This document shows, piece after piece, positions 54,386 through 63,810 of a stretch of DNA of 64,000 bases. The stretch comes from CBFFRJ01 sp051486985 (GTDB lineage: Bacteria > Pseudomonadota > Gammaproteobacteria > Enterobacterales > Enterobacteriaceae). The position numbers and the translations under genes were made by a program. The notes beneath the pieces were generated by a model that was not told the DNA's origin, did no database searches, and worked only from the letters and a program-made list of their open reading frames with translations. The stretch covers positions 124,001-188,000 of the forward strand of contig NZ_JAHVDV010000005.1 in NCBI RefSeq assembly GCF_051486985.1. Reading direction: 5' to 3'. Numbering within the stretch: the stretch's first letter is position 1; each line of letters begins with the position of its first letter.

Positions 54386-55078
54386 CTAAGCAATATTCAT
54401 AAGTGGCTGGGGAGAGAGGGCGGAACAGAAGGTATCGACGTCGCTGACCCAGCCAAAAAAGGTTTCGATATTAAAAAGCGCCGCCTGCTGCGCAAACGCC
54501 GGACCGGCCTGATGGGTGGCGTCTTCGAGCACGATGCCGAAATACTCCAGAAAGAAGCCATCACGCAGGGTTGACTCCACGCAGACGTTGGTGGCAATAC
54601 CAGTGAAAACCAGATGGCGAATGCCCCGGCTGCGTAACATGCTGTCCAGTGACGTATTGAAAAAGCCGCTATAGCGCGGTTTGGGCAGCACAATGTCCCC
54701 TTCCTGCGGCACCAGCTCATCCACCAGTTGGTAGTCCCAGCTGCCTTTCGCCAGCAATGTCCCTTTCAGTTCAGGGTGCTTACGCATGGTTTTCAGGGCA
54801 TTGGATTTATGCCAGTTAGGCGATCCTGGCCCGCCGGCTTCTACGTACTGGTCATCCCAGCCGTTCTGAAACCAGATAATTTGCATTCCTGCCGCACGGG
54901 CGGCCGCCACGGCGGTGTTGATCTTCGCAATCACCGCAGCCGTGGCGGAGACATCAAATCCGGCAAGATCGAGATATCCTCCCTGGCTTGCATAGGCATT
55001 CTGCATGTCCACCACAATGAGTGCACTCTGCGCCGGTGTGAAAGAGACCGCTTCAGGACGGGCGGGTAATGTCAGCAT
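54386..55078 (-). CDS. rutB: Ureidoacrylate amidohydrolase RutB
   Basis: Isochorismatase-fold hydrolase that splits ureidoacrylate/peroxyureidoacrylate to aminoacrylate and carbamate. 230 residues from MLTLPARPEAVSF. The catalytic Asp is in VVDMQNAYA, the Lys in LLAKGSWDYQLV and the Cys in FTGIATNVCVEST. Start overlaps the rutA stop (ATGA at 55075-55078 region on the minus strand), so translation is coupled. Confidence 0.96.
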   Translation of the reverse strand: MLTLPARPEAVSFTPAQSALIVVDMQNAYASQGGYLDLAGFDVSATAAVIAKINTAVAAARAAGMQIIWFQNGWDDQYVEAGGPGSPNWHKSNALKTMRKHPELKGTLLAKGSWDYQLVDELVPQEGDIVLPKPRYSGFFNTSLDSMLRSRGIRHLVFTGIATNVCVESTLRDGFFLEYFGIVLEDATHQAGPAFAQQAALFNIETFFGWVSDVDTFCSALSPQPLMNIA

Positions 55079-56169
55079 CAGGCTACCTCCCTGGTGGGGG
55101 CGGCGATATGGCTTCGGCACTGCATCAGCGGTTGGATCCGCTCACCAAAATCTTCCACACCCTGAAGGAAATCATCGAAGGTCAGGAGCACGCCGTCGGT
55201 GCCCGGCACGGTCGCCACCTCGTCGAGCAGACGTGCTACCGTCGCGTATGAACCCACCAGGGTGCCCATATTGATATTGACCGCGGAGGTCGGGTCCGCC
55301 ATCTGGCGCACGTTGGTGTCACTGCCGGAACGGGTGTCTTTCTGACTCTGTTCGGTCAGCCATGCCAGCGCTTCGTCATCGGCTCCCGCTTTGTAGTGTT
55401 CCCATTTGGCACGGGCGGCCTCGTCGGTTTCGTCGGCGATGACCATAAACAGCACATACGAACCGACATCACGCCCGGTTTTCTGCGCCGCTTCGCACAT
55501 GCGCTGAGCCGTAGGGGCAAAAGCGGTAGGCGTGTTAACCCCCTTGCCGAAGCAGAAGTTGTAATCAGCATACTGCGCGGAGAAGGCCATCCCGGCATCG
55601 CTCTGCCCGGCACAGATAACTTTCATCGGCGTCGACGGCTGCGGGCTGACGCGACAGTCATTCATGGTGAAAAATTCACCTTTAAGGTCGCTTTTGCCGC
55701 TGCCCCACAGATCACGAAGCACCTGTACATACTCCGTCAGATAGTCATAGCGACGGGAAAAGTACTCGTCCCCCGGCCATATGCCCATCTGCTCATATTC
55801 CGGTTTTTGCCAACCGGTCACCAGATTCACACCAAAGCGCCCGCCGGAGATGGAATCGATGGTCGAGGCCATACGCGCCACAATAGCCGGGGGAAGGGTC
55901 AGGGTGGCGGCGGTGGCATAAATTTGAATGCGTGAGGTCACGGCCGCCAGCCCGGCCATCAGAGTGAAGGACTCAAGGTTGTGATCCCAGAACTCGGTCT
56001 TGCCGCCGAACCCCCGCAGCTTGATCATCGAAAGTGCAAAGTCGAAGTGATAATGCTCCGCCTTTTGCACAATCGCCTTGTTCAGCTCAAAGGTCGGTTT
56101 GTATTGCGGCGCATGGGTGGAAATGAGCCAGCCGTTGTTGCCAATCGGAACAAAAACACCAATTTTCAT
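55078..56169 (-). CDS. rutA: Pyrimidine monooxygenase RutA
   Basis: Luciferase-like FMN monooxygenase that opens the uracil ring to ureidoacrylate, first step of the Rut pathway. 363 residues from MKIGVFVPIGNNGWLIS. Signature segments: ATLTLPPAIVARMASTIDS, GGRFGVNLVTGWQKPEYEQM and VICAGQSDAGMAFSAQ. First gene of rutABCDEF. The open frame runs 25 codons further upstream but the ATG at 56169 fits relatives. Under RutR and NtrC control in E. coli; a RutR box is found upstream here. Confidence 0.97.
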   Translation of the reverse strand: MKIGVFVPIGNNGWLISTHAPQYKPTFELNKAIVQKAEHYHFDFALSMIKLRGFGGKTEFWDHNLESFTLMAGLAAVTSRIQIYATAATLTLPPAIVARMASTIDSISGGRFGVNLVTGWQKPEYEQMGIWPGDEYFSRRYDYLTEYVQVLRDLWGSGKSDLKGEFFTMNDCRVSPQPSTPMKVICAGQSDAGMAFSAQYADYNFCFGKGVNTPTAFAPTAQRMCEAAQKTGRDVGSYVLFMVIADETDEAARAKWEHYKAGADDEALAWLTEQSQKDTRSGSDTNVRQMADPTSAVNINMGTLVGSYATVARLLDEVATVPGTDGVLLTFDDFLQGVEDFGERIQPLMQCRSHIAAPTREVA

Positions 56170-56229
56170 CTCGTACCTCGCGTTGTCAGGTGAAGGGGGG
56201 CGTGGTGTGGCTGATTGCCGAATTCTCTG

Positions 56230-56346
56230 CCGGTCATACTTCACGTTTCAGCAGTGTTGGCTTCGCTTGTCCACCCCATTCACTTACCTGAGTAAGCTAC
56301 TGGGATCTGCGCTTGCCGCCTTGCTGCATCGTGAATGACATAGGGC
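56230..56346. repeat. ERIC element (intergenic repeat unit)
   Basis: Contains the two ERIC landmarks: CCACCCCATTCACTTACCTG (near 56271-56290), resembling the reverse of the ERIC2 primer site, and GAGTAAGCTACTGGGATCTG (56290-56309), resembling ERIC1R. It is flanked by GTCATACTTCACGTTTC and GCTTGCCGCCTTGCTGC, as in the roughly 127 bp consensus. It lies in the rutA leader side of the divergent region. Confidence 0.8.
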
Positions 56347-56449
56347 AGTACGCCTTCCGAGAACGGGTTTGCAAAGGCGATGCCAGAATTGAAAAAGGTA
56401 TTGTTGTCAACGTGTTAAATAAAAGTTGGCAAAATGAGAGTGAAAAAAG

Positions 56450-56465
56450 TGGACTGAATGGTCAA
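56450..56465. promoter_or_regulatory. RutR operator
   Basis: TGGACTGAATGGTCAA; its complement TTGACCATTCAGTCCA closely matches the RutR site TTGACCATTTGGTCCA at the E. coli rutA promoter. It is 105 bp upstream of rutR and on the rutA promoter side. The rest of 56170-56569 holds the ERIC element and no gene. Confidence 0.85.
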
Positions 56466-56569
56466 ATAGAGTGCACAAAAAACAGGCAGCTTTGCGCTAT
56501 TGCTGTGCAGGGGTCGAGTCCGCACCGGCCATTTGCTATGCTTGGCGCAAAGGGTAAAGGAGAGCGATC

Positions 56570-57208
56570 ATGGCGCAGGGTACGGCGAAAAAAACGGGCA
56601 AACGCATGCAGGCGGTGAATGAGAAACGCGGGGTTATTCTTGCCGCAGCGCTGGAAACCTTCTCTCTGTATGGCATTCATGGCACCCGCCTCGAAAAAGT
56701 CGCCGAGCGGGCCGGGGTATCGAAAACCAATCTGCTCTATTACTACCCGTCGAAGGAGGCGCTCTATCTTGCGGTACTGCAACAGATTCTGGACGTCTGG
56801 CTGGCGCCGCTGAAAGCGTTTCGTGAAGATCTTGCCCCGCTGGTGGCTATTCGTGAGTACATCCGCCAGAAGCTTGAAGTCTCGCGCGATAACCCTCAGG
56901 CCTCACGGCTTTTTTGTCTGGAGATGTTGCAGGGGGCGCCGGTGCTGAATGCGGAACTCAGCGGGACGCTAAAAACGCTGGTGGAGGAAAAATCGGCGAT
57001 CGTTGCTGGCTGGGTGGCCAGCGGAAAACTGGCCCCGGTTGACCCGCATCATCTGATTTTTATGATCTGGGCATCGACCCAGCACTACGCCGACTTCGCC
57101 TCCCAGGTGGAGGCGGTGACCGGCAAAAATTTACAGGATGAAGCCTTCTTTAACAGCACGGTGGATAACGTGCAGCGGATGATCATTGAGGGCATTCGCC
57201 CGCGTTAA
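56570..57208 (+). CDS. rutR: TetR-type regulator RutR
   Basis: Pyrimidine-sensing repressor; uracil and thymine release it from DNA. 212 residues as in E. coli. Helix-turn-helix HGTRLEKVAERAGVSKTNLL with YYYPSKEALYLAVL after it; ligand domain follows. Divergent from rutA. Its TAA overlaps the stop of the convergent LprI-family gene on bases 57205-57208. Confidence 0.97.
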   Translation: MAQGTAKKTGKRMQAVNEKRGVILAAALETFSLYGIHGTRLEKVAERAGVSKTNLLYYYPSKEALYLAVLQQILDVWLAPLKAFREDLAPLVAIREYIRQKLEVSRDNPQASRLFCLEMLQGAPVLNAELSGTLKTLVEEKSAIVAGWVASGKLAPVDPHHLIFMIWASTQHYADFASQVEAVTGKNLQDEAFFNSTVDNVQRMIIEGIRPR

Positions 57209-57600
57209 CCGGCTGGCGGCAACGGGCAGCTCATATCTCCCTCCTCGCACTGTAACAGGGAGGAGAGCCAGGCTTCACGCTCAATGGTTTTGTCGGCGAT
57301 ACACTGGTTATGAATCATCGGCTGGACGCTGCCACCTTCGACACCCGAGGCGATGAACTCACAGTCGGCATCGCGCAGTGTAATCCAGGCCTGCTGCGCC
57401 TTTTTCATCAACTCACGTTGCGCGGGGGCGGCGCGTTTCAGCGCGTCCTGCCAGGTCTGGTTAAGTTTTTTATCCGCGGTCTGTGCCTGCTCAGCGGTGC
57501 ACATGTTCATGGCAGTCTGGGTACTGGCGTTGTCGCACTCATCCGCCAGAGCACCTGCGCTGGCCAGCAGGGTTGCGGCGGCAATCAGGATAATTTTCAT
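57205..57600 (-). CDS. LprI-family (DUF1311) periplasmic protein
   Basis: 131 residues with signal peptide MKIILIAAATLLASAGALAD and a mature domain with CDNASTQTAMNMCTAEQAQ, AQQAWITLRDADCEFIAS and CIADKTIEREAWL, the pattern of DUF1311/LprI proteins, some of which inhibit lysozyme. Four or more cysteines suggest disulphides. It is the second member of this family in the window, but it stands alone between rutR and putA with no toxin beside it. The function is not established. Confidence 0.87.
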   Translation of the reverse strand: MKIILIAAATLLASAGALADECDNASTQTAMNMCTAEQAQTADKKLNQTWQDALKRAAPAQRELMKKAQQAWITLRDADCEFIASGVEGGSVQPMIHNQCIADKTIEREAWLSSLLQCEEGDMSCPLPPAG

Positions 57601-57660
57601 CTTCTCTCCCTGTTTAGCAAGACCCCGGTAACGGCAGATGACCGGGGCGATGGCTGTAGT

Positions 57661-60600
57661 TTATCCTATGGTCATTAAACTGGCATTACCGCCTGCCGCC
57701 GCGGTGTTGACGCTTAACGAACGTTCAATCCACAGCCGTTCCAGCAGTATATTGCGCTCACCACGTGCAAAGCCCTGCACCGAAACAATCGCGCCATCAC
57801 GGGCGGCAACGTCGGCACAAAGCTCACGCAGTTGATCGGAGTCGCCGTGGTATATCACTGCATCGAAGCTTTCAGCCATCAGCGTTTCCGCAGGTGCGAG
57901 CGCAATATGCGGCCCCAGCGCGTCCGGCAGCTGTTTTAGCAGATCGCGATGCATACCGTCTTCCGGCCACAACACTTTACAACCGCATGCCAGTGCAGCG
58001 GCCAGCTGGACCAGGGCGTCCGGGGCATTATCCGCTATACACAGTACCCGCTCGCGCGGCAGCAGCGTCAGGGTGTTACGCTCACCGGTAGGGCCAGGAA
58101 GGATGCGCTGCGTACCTGCCTGCGCCAGCTCAGCGAAGGTGCGACACTGTGCCTGCAGATCAGGTTTACCAGCGGCCCACTCACGCAGAATCTCTAACGG
58201 CCCAAGCAGGGCGGATTTGATCTGCGTGTCCGCCGCTGTGGTGCCGTCCTGGCGGGACAGCGTGCGCAGTACCGCGTCCTCCGGTCGGCTTGCCAGCAGG
58301 CGGTAGAGGTAAAGCGGGCCTCCCGCTTTCGGACCCGTGCCGGATAAACCCTCTCCGCCAAACGGCTGCACGCCCACCACCGCACCTACCATATTGCGGT
58401 TCACATAGAGGTTCCCGACGTGCGCCCGCCCGGTGACCTGACCGATGGTTTCATCGATACGGGTATGTACGCCCAGGGTCAACCCGTAGCCGGAGGCGTT
58501 GATCTGACCGATCAGCTCATCGAGTTGGTTACGGCTGTAGCGCACCACGTGCAGCACCGGACCAAAGACCTCTTTTTGCAGTTCGTCGAACCGCTCAAGC
58601 TCAATCAGCGTAGGCGGCACGAAGGTGCCGGTGCGCCATTCACGCGCGTCGGTGCTGTTTTCCTGCACGGCCTGGAAGACGGTGCGGCCTTTGGCGCGTA
58701 GCGCGGCTATGTGTTTCTCGATATTCTCTTTCGCTTCGGCGTCGATAACCGGGCCAATGTCGGTGGTCAGACGGCCTGGATTACCCATCCGGCATTCTGC
58801 CATCGCACCGCGCAGCATCTTCAGCGTATGGTCAGCAATGTCGTCCTGCAGGCAGAGCACACGTAACGCGGAACAGCGCTGACCGGCGCTATCAAACGCC
58901 GAGGCCATGACGTCAATCACCACCTGCTCGGTGAGCGCTGAGGAGTCGACGATCATGGCGTTCATCCCGCCGGTTTCTGCAATCAGCGGGGTCGGACGGC
59001 CCTGTGGGTCAAGACGCGTTGCGACCGTGCGTTGCAGCAGGGTGGCAACGTCGGTGGAGCCGGTGAACATTACGCCACGCACGCGCTCATCGGCGGTGAG
59101 TTGCGCCCCCACCGTTTCGCCACGCCCTGGCAGAAGCTGCAGTACGCCGGGCGGGACGCCCGCTTCCAGCAGAATGGCAATGCCCTGGGCGGCAATCAGC
59201 GGGGTTTGCTCTGCCGGTTTTGCCAGCACGGTGTTACCTGCCGCCAGCGCCGCGGCGATTTGCCCGGTAAAGATAGCCAGCGGGAAGTTCCACGGGCTGA
59301 TACAGACAACCGGTCCGAGCGGGCGGTGGGTAATGTTATCGAAATCGTGACGCACCTGGCCGGCGTAGTAGCGCAGGAAATCCACCGCTTCACGCACCTC
59401 AGCAATGGCGTTGCTGAAGGTTTTGCCCGCTTCGCGTACCAGCAGGCCAATCAGCGACTGCATCTGATCTTCCATCAGCACGGCGGCACGCTCAAGGATA
59501 GCAGCGCGCTCCTGAGGTGGCGTGGCAAACCAGATAGGGGCCTGATTTAGGGCATTATCCAGCGCCTGGGACACTTCAGCTTCAGTGGACTCACGCACGT
59601 AACCGACAATATCTTTTGGCTCTGCCGGGTTGATTACCGGTTGCATCTCTGCGTCGGCAACCGGTGTCTCCAGCAGCGGTTTGGCCTGCCATTTTTGCGC
59701 CGTACCGTTAAGCAGGGACGCAGAAAGAGAGGCCAGGCGGTGTTCGTTCGCAAGATCAAGCCCTGCGGAATTTACGCGTCCTTCACCATAAAGCGCTCGC
59801 GGTAAAGGGATCTTCGGATGGGGGAGGCCGACGCCGCCTTCCTGACGGGCGAGTTTTTCCACCGCAGTAACCGGGTCGGCAACCAGTTCATCAATCGGCA
59901 GGGTGGCATCTGCAATACGGTTCACAAACGAGGTATTTGCCCCGTTTTCCAGCAGACGGCGCACCAGGTAGGCGAGCAGCGTTTCATGGGTGCCCACCGG
60001 TGCATAAATGCGGCAGGGACGGTTAAGCTTGCCGTCATTGATTTTGCCCACAACCTGCTCATACAGCGGTTCGCCCATGCCGTGCAGGCACTGGAACTCA
60101 TACTGGCCCGGATAGTAGTTCTGACCGGCCAGGTGATAAATAGCCGCCAGAGTATGGGCGTTATGGGTAGCAAATTGCGGGTAGATGAGGTTCGGCACGG
60201 CCAGCAACTTTTTGGCGCAGGCAATGTAGGAGACGTCGGTGTAGACCTTGCGGGTATAGACCGGATAGCCTTCCAGCCCCTCCATCTGGGCGCGTTTGAT
60301 TTCGCTGTCCCAGTAGGCGCCTTTGACAAGACGGATCATCAGGCGGCGACGGCTGCGGCTTGCCAGATCGATCAGGTCATCAATCACGAACGGACAGCGC
60401 TTCTGGTAAGCCTGAATGACGAAGCCAATCCCGTTCCAGCCTGCCAGTTCCGGCTCAAAACACAGTTTTTCCAGCAGATCGAGTGAGATCTCGAGGCGGT
60501 CGGCCTCTTCGGCGTCGATATTAATCCCGATATCGTACTGGCGCGCCAGCAGGGTCAGGGATTTCAGACGTGGGTAGAGCTCATCCATCATGCGATCGTA

Positions 60601-61623
60601 CTGGGCGCGATTGTAGCGGGGGTGCAGCGCCGACAGTTTGATAGAAATGCCCGGTCCTTCATAGATACCACGTCCGTTAGAGGCCTTACCGATGGCGTGA
60701 ATCGCCTGCTGATAAGAGAGCATATAGGCGTGGGCATCTGCCGCCGTCAGGGCTGCTTCACCGAGCATGTCGTAGGAGTAACGGAAACCTGTCTCTTCGA
60801 GCCTGCGGGCATTTGCCAGGGCTTCAGAAATGGTTTCGCCGGTTACGAACTGCTCACCCATCAGGCGCATCGCCATGTCGACACCCTTGCGGATGAGGGG
60901 CTCACCACTTTTGCCGATAATCCGGTTGAGGGAGCGGGAGAGACTGGTTTCGTTATGGGTCGACACCAGTTTGCCGGTAAACAGCAGGCCCCAGGTGGCC
61001 GCGTTCACAAACAGCGAGGTACTGCGGCCGATGTGTGACTGCCAGTTGCCGTTGCTGATCTTATCGCGAATGAGGGCATCGCGGGTAGCTTTGTCCGGGA
61101 TGCGCAGCAGCGCTTCGGCAAGGCACATCAGGGCCACGCCTTCCTGCGAAGAGAGAGAAAATTCCTGAAGCAGACTTTGCACCATTCCCGCTCTGCCAGA
61201 AGCCGTTTTCTGGTTACGCAGTTTTTCGGCCAACTGGTACGCCAGCTGTTGAGACTTTTCGGCAACCGGTGAAGGAAGGCGCGCTTGTTCCAGGAGCATG
61301 GGCACGGCGTCGGTTTCCGGGCGGCGCCAGGCGGCGGTAATGGCGGCACGGGTGACGGACTGCGGCAGAATATTTTCTGCGAAGTCGAGGAAAGGCTGCG
61401 GTGTTTCCTCTACCGGCGTTTCCGTGTCGTCAAAATCGGATGCGCCAGTAATATGCGTGACGGGCAGTTCCGGTACCATCTCATTGTTTTCCAGTTTTTC
61501 CAGATAACTAAAGATGGCCTGTTTAATCAGCCAGTGCGGTGTACGATCAATTTTTGCCGCTGCCGCTTTCAGGCGTTCCCGCGTAGCGTCATCAAGCTTA
61601 ACCCCCATGGTCGTGGTGCCCAT
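57661..61623 (-). CDS. putA: Bifunctional proline dehydrogenase/P5C dehydrogenase and repressor PutA
   Basis: Oxidises proline to glutamate in two steps at the membrane, and represses put genes when proline is absent. 1320 residues from MGTTTMGVKLDDATRERL. N-terminal ribbon-helix-helix (1-47), PRODH barrel (RLVKGAYWDSEIKRAQ and QFATHNAHTL, about 260-610), then the aldehyde dehydrogenase domain with the Glu in IAETGGMNAMI and catalytic Cys in SAGQRCSALRVL, and a C-terminal domain ending NASLMTIG. The ATG at 61623 is chosen by family; the open frame upstream crosses PutA operator sequences. Confidence 0.98.
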   Translation of the reverse strand: MGTTTMGVKLDDATRERLKAAAAKIDRTPHWLIKQAIFSYLEKLENNEMVPELPVTHITGASDFDDTETPVEETPQPFLDFAENILPQSVTRAAITAAWRRPETDAVPMLLEQARLPSPVAEKSQQLAYQLAEKLRNQKTASGRAGMVQSLLQEFSLSSQEGVALMCLAEALLRIPDKATRDALIRDKISNGNWQSHIGRSTSLFVNAATWGLLFTGKLVSTHNETSLSRSLNRIIGKSGEPLIRKGVDMAMRLMGEQFVTGETISEALANARRLEETGFRYSYDMLGEAALTAADAHAYMLSYQQAIHAIGKASNGRGIYEGPGISIKLSALHPRYNRAQYDRMMDELYPRLKSLTLLARQYDIGINIDAEEADRLEISLDLLEKLCFEPELAGWNGIGFVIQAYQKRCPFVIDDLIDLASRSRRRLMIRLVKGAYWDSEIKRAQMEGLEGYPVYTRKVYTDVSYIACAKKLLAVPNLIYPQFATHNAHTLAAIYHLAGQNYYPGQYEFQCLHGMGEPLYEQVVGKINDGKLNRPCRIYAPVGTHETLLAYLVRRLLENGANTSFVNRIADATLPIDELVADPVTAVEKLARQEGGVGLPHPKIPLPRALYGEGRVNSAGLDLANEHRLASLSASLLNGTAQKWQAKPLLETPVADAEMQPVINPAEPKDIVGYVRESTEAEVSQALDNALNQAPIWFATPPQERAAILERAAVLMEDQMQSLIGLLVREAGKTFSNAIAEVREAVDFLRYYAGQVRHDFDNITHRPLGPVVCISPWNFPLAIFTGQIAAALAAGNTVLAKPAEQTPLIAAQGIAILLEAGVPPGVLQLLPGRGETVGAQLTADERVRGVMFTGSTDVATLLQRTVATRLDPQGRPTPLIAETGGMNAMIVDSSALTEQVVIDVMASAFDSAGQRCSALRVLCLQDDIADHTLKMLRGAMAECRMGNPGRLTTDIGPVIDAEAKENIEKHIAALRAKGRTVFQAVQENSTDAREWRTGTFVPPTLIELERFDELQKEVFGPVLHVVRYSRNQLDELIGQINASGYGLTLGVHTRIDETIGQVTGRAHVGNLYVNRNMVGAVVGVQPFGGEGLSGTGPKAGGPLYLYRLLASRPEDAVLRTLSRQDGTTAADTQIKSALLGPLEILREWAAGKPDLQAQCRTFAELAQAGTQRILPGPTGERNTLTLLPRERVLCIADNAPDALVQLAAALACGCKVLWPEDGMHRDLLKQLPDALGPHIALAPAETLMAESFDAVIYHGDSDQLRELCADVAARDGAIVSVQGFARGERNILLERLWIERSLSVNTAAAGGNASLMTIG

Positions 61624-61665
61624 GACTTTCTCCTGTGAATTCGTGGTGAGCTGACTATCCGTCAT

Positions 61666-61683
61666 GTTGCAACTTTGTGCAAC
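61666..61683. promoter_or_regulatory. PutA operators near putA
   Basis: GTTGCA (61666-61671) and its complement TGCAAC (61678-61683), facing each other 6 bp apart. GTTGCA is the PutA recognition sequence in E. coli. Confidence 0.8.
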
Positions 61684-61809
61684 CATGTTAAATGTCAACT
61701 TTGTGACAAGGTTAAATCGCGTAATAAGTTAATTGTATGTTACTTAATTTAAGCGCTGTTCTAACGTTCAGAGAGTGGGATATTTGCGGTGCATAACACT
61801 TTTATAAGG

Positions 61810-61840
61810 TGCAACCGTAAAAAGTGTGATTAAGTGCAAC
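61810..61840. promoter_or_regulatory. PutA operators in the put intergenic centre
   Basis: Two further TGCAAC copies at 61810-61815 and 61835-61840 in the 405 bp between putA and putP. Together with the pair near putA this gives four exact sites, close to the five known in E. coli. The region otherwise holds divergent promoters not assigned here. Confidence 0.75.
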
Positions 61841-62028
61841 CTCTTAAAAAGACCCTCTCGTCGCGGGATGCAATTGATGTGAATGCAGTGTTAAATCAAT
61901 TGTGAATAAGCGAGGCTTCCGGCAGGATACGGGCGCTTTATACAATAACCACATCCTCACCTCGTTCCGGTGGTGGAATAAAAGCGGCAAAGATGACAGT
62001 TGCCGACGAATAATCCTGGAGAATTTCG

Positions 62029-63531
62029 ATGGAAATTAGCACACCACTACTGGTGACATTTCTTGTTTATATCTTTGGCATGATCCTTATCGGATACTTT
62101 GCATGGCGTTCAACGAAAAATTTCGACGATTATATTTTAGGGGGGCGACGCCTCGGGCCGCTGGTTACTGCGCTGTCTGCGGGTGCTTCCGACATGAGCG
62201 GGTGGCTGTTGATGGGCTTGCCCGGCGCCATTTTCATTTCCGGGATTTCTGAAAGCTGGATTGCCATTGGCCTGACGCTGGGTGCGTGGGTCAACTGGAA
62301 GCTGGTGGCAGGCCGTCTGCGCGTGCATACCGAACACAACAATAACGCCCTGACGCTGCCGGACTATTTCACCGGACGCTTTGAAGATAAGAGTCGTTTG
62401 CTGCGTATTATCTCGGCAGTAGTGATTCTGTTGTTCTTCACCATCTATTGTGCCTCCGGCATCGTGGCAGGCGCGCGCCTGTTTGAGAGCACCTTTGGCA
62501 TGACCTATGAGCAGGCTTTATGTGCCGGTGCCGCTGCCACCATCATCTACACCTTTATCGGCGGCTTCCTGGCGGTTAGCTGGACCGACACTGTGCAGGC
62601 CAGCCTGATGATCTTTGCGCTTATCCTGACGCCGGTGATTGTGATTATCTCCGTGGGGGGCTTTGCTGACTCAATGGAAGTGATCAAGCAAAAAAGCATT
62701 GAAAACATCGATATGCTCAAAGGTCTGAACTTTGTGGCCATTATTTCGCTGATGGGCTGGGGGCTGGGTTACTTTGGCCAGCCGCACATTCTGGCGCGCT
62801 TTATGGCGGCGGACTCCCACCACAGCATCGTACATGCGCGTCGCATCAGTATGACCTGGATGATCCTCTGCCTTGCCGGTGCGGTAGCGGTCGGCTTCTT
62901 TGGTATCGCCTATTTTAACAACCACCCTGAGCAGGCGGGGGCGGTTAACCAGAACGCCGAGCGCGTGTTTATCGAACTGGCGCAGATCCTCTTCAACCCG
63001 TGGATTGCCGGTGTGCTGCTCTCTGCCATTCTGGCGGCGGTGATGTCTACCCTGAGCTGCCAGCTGCTGGTGTGCTCCAGCGCGTTGACCGAAGATTTCT
63101 ACAAAGCCTTCTTCCGCAAAAATGCTGGTCAGAAGGAGCTGGTGTGGGTTGGACGCGTGATGGTACTGCTGGTGGCGCTGGTCTCTATTGCGCTGGCGGC
63201 GAACCCGGAAAACCGCGTGCTGGGTCTGGTGAGTTACGCCTGGGCAGGCTTCGGTGCCGCCTTCGGTCCGGTGGTGCTGTTCTCCGTCATGTGGTCGAAA
63301 ATGACCCGCAACGGGGCGCTGGCCGGGATGGTGATTGGTGCGGTAACGGTTATCGTCTGGAAACAGTTCGGCTGGCTGGGCCTGTACGAAATTATTCCGG
63401 GCTTCGTTTTCGCCAGCATCGGCATTGTGGTCTTCAGCCTGCTGGGTAAAGCGCCCACCGCGGCAATGGAAAAACGCTTCGCCGAGGCGGATGCCCATTA
63501 CCACTCCGCACCGCCGTCGCGCCTGCAGTAA
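62029..63531 (+). CDS. putP: Sodium/proline symporter PutP
   Basis: Inner-membrane Na+/proline symporter (SSS family, LeuT fold). 500 residues (E. coli 502), thirteen predicted helices. Signature segments: ILGGRRLGPLVTALSAGASD with the substrate/Na+ site serines nearby, GYFGQPHILARFMAADS and ILAAVMSTLSCQLLVCSSAL. Divergent from putA. The very end SAPPSRLQ lacks two residues of the E. coli tail. Confidence 0.97.
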   Translation: MEISTPLLVTFLVYIFGMILIGYFAWRSTKNFDDYILGGRRLGPLVTALSAGASDMSGWLLMGLPGAIFISGISESWIAIGLTLGAWVNWKLVAGRLRVHTEHNNNALTLPDYFTGRFEDKSRLLRIISAVVILLFFTIYCASGIVAGARLFESTFGMTYEQALCAGAAATIIYTFIGGFLAVSWTDTVQASLMIFALILTPVIVIISVGGFADSMEVIKQKSIENIDMLKGLNFVAIISLMGWGLGYFGQPHILARFMAADSHHSIVHARRISMTWMILCLAGAVAVGFFGIAYFNNHPEQAGAVNQNAERVFIELAQILFNPWIAGVLLSAILAAVMSTLSCQLLVCSSALTEDFYKAFFRKNAGQKELVWVGRVMVLLVALVSIALAANPENRVLGLVSYAWAGFGAAFGPVVLFSVMWSKMTRNGALAGMVIGAVTVIVWKQFGWLGLYEIIPGFVFASIGIVVFSLLGKAPTAAMEKRFAEADAHYHSAPPSRLQ

Positions 63532-63543
63532 CACCTTCTCTGA

Positions 63544-63567
63544 CTGAGCCCGGATTTGCGGGCTCAG
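63544..63567 (+). terminator. Hairpin after putP
   Basis: CTGAGCCCG / CGGGCTCAG perfect 9 bp stem with 6 nt loop, 12 bp after the stop; no T run follows. Confidence 0.55.
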
Positions 63568-63810
63568 ACTCCACCCTCGCAGCAGAAAAATTGTCACAAA
63601 CAACGTTTCAGAATTTAACGTGATTTCCGCTACCTGACTGCTTCAGCGGCATGCAAGTTACACAGCCTTTTACTTTTTCACGCCATACGGCAACCCAGCA
63701 GCTTGCGATTCCACCGGGTTGTGGGATATTTTTCAGCAATACAATATCTCCTTATCGACAACTTTGTTCTTTATAACGGCACGTCAGCAACGCATTTCCA
63801 CGGAGGGAAT

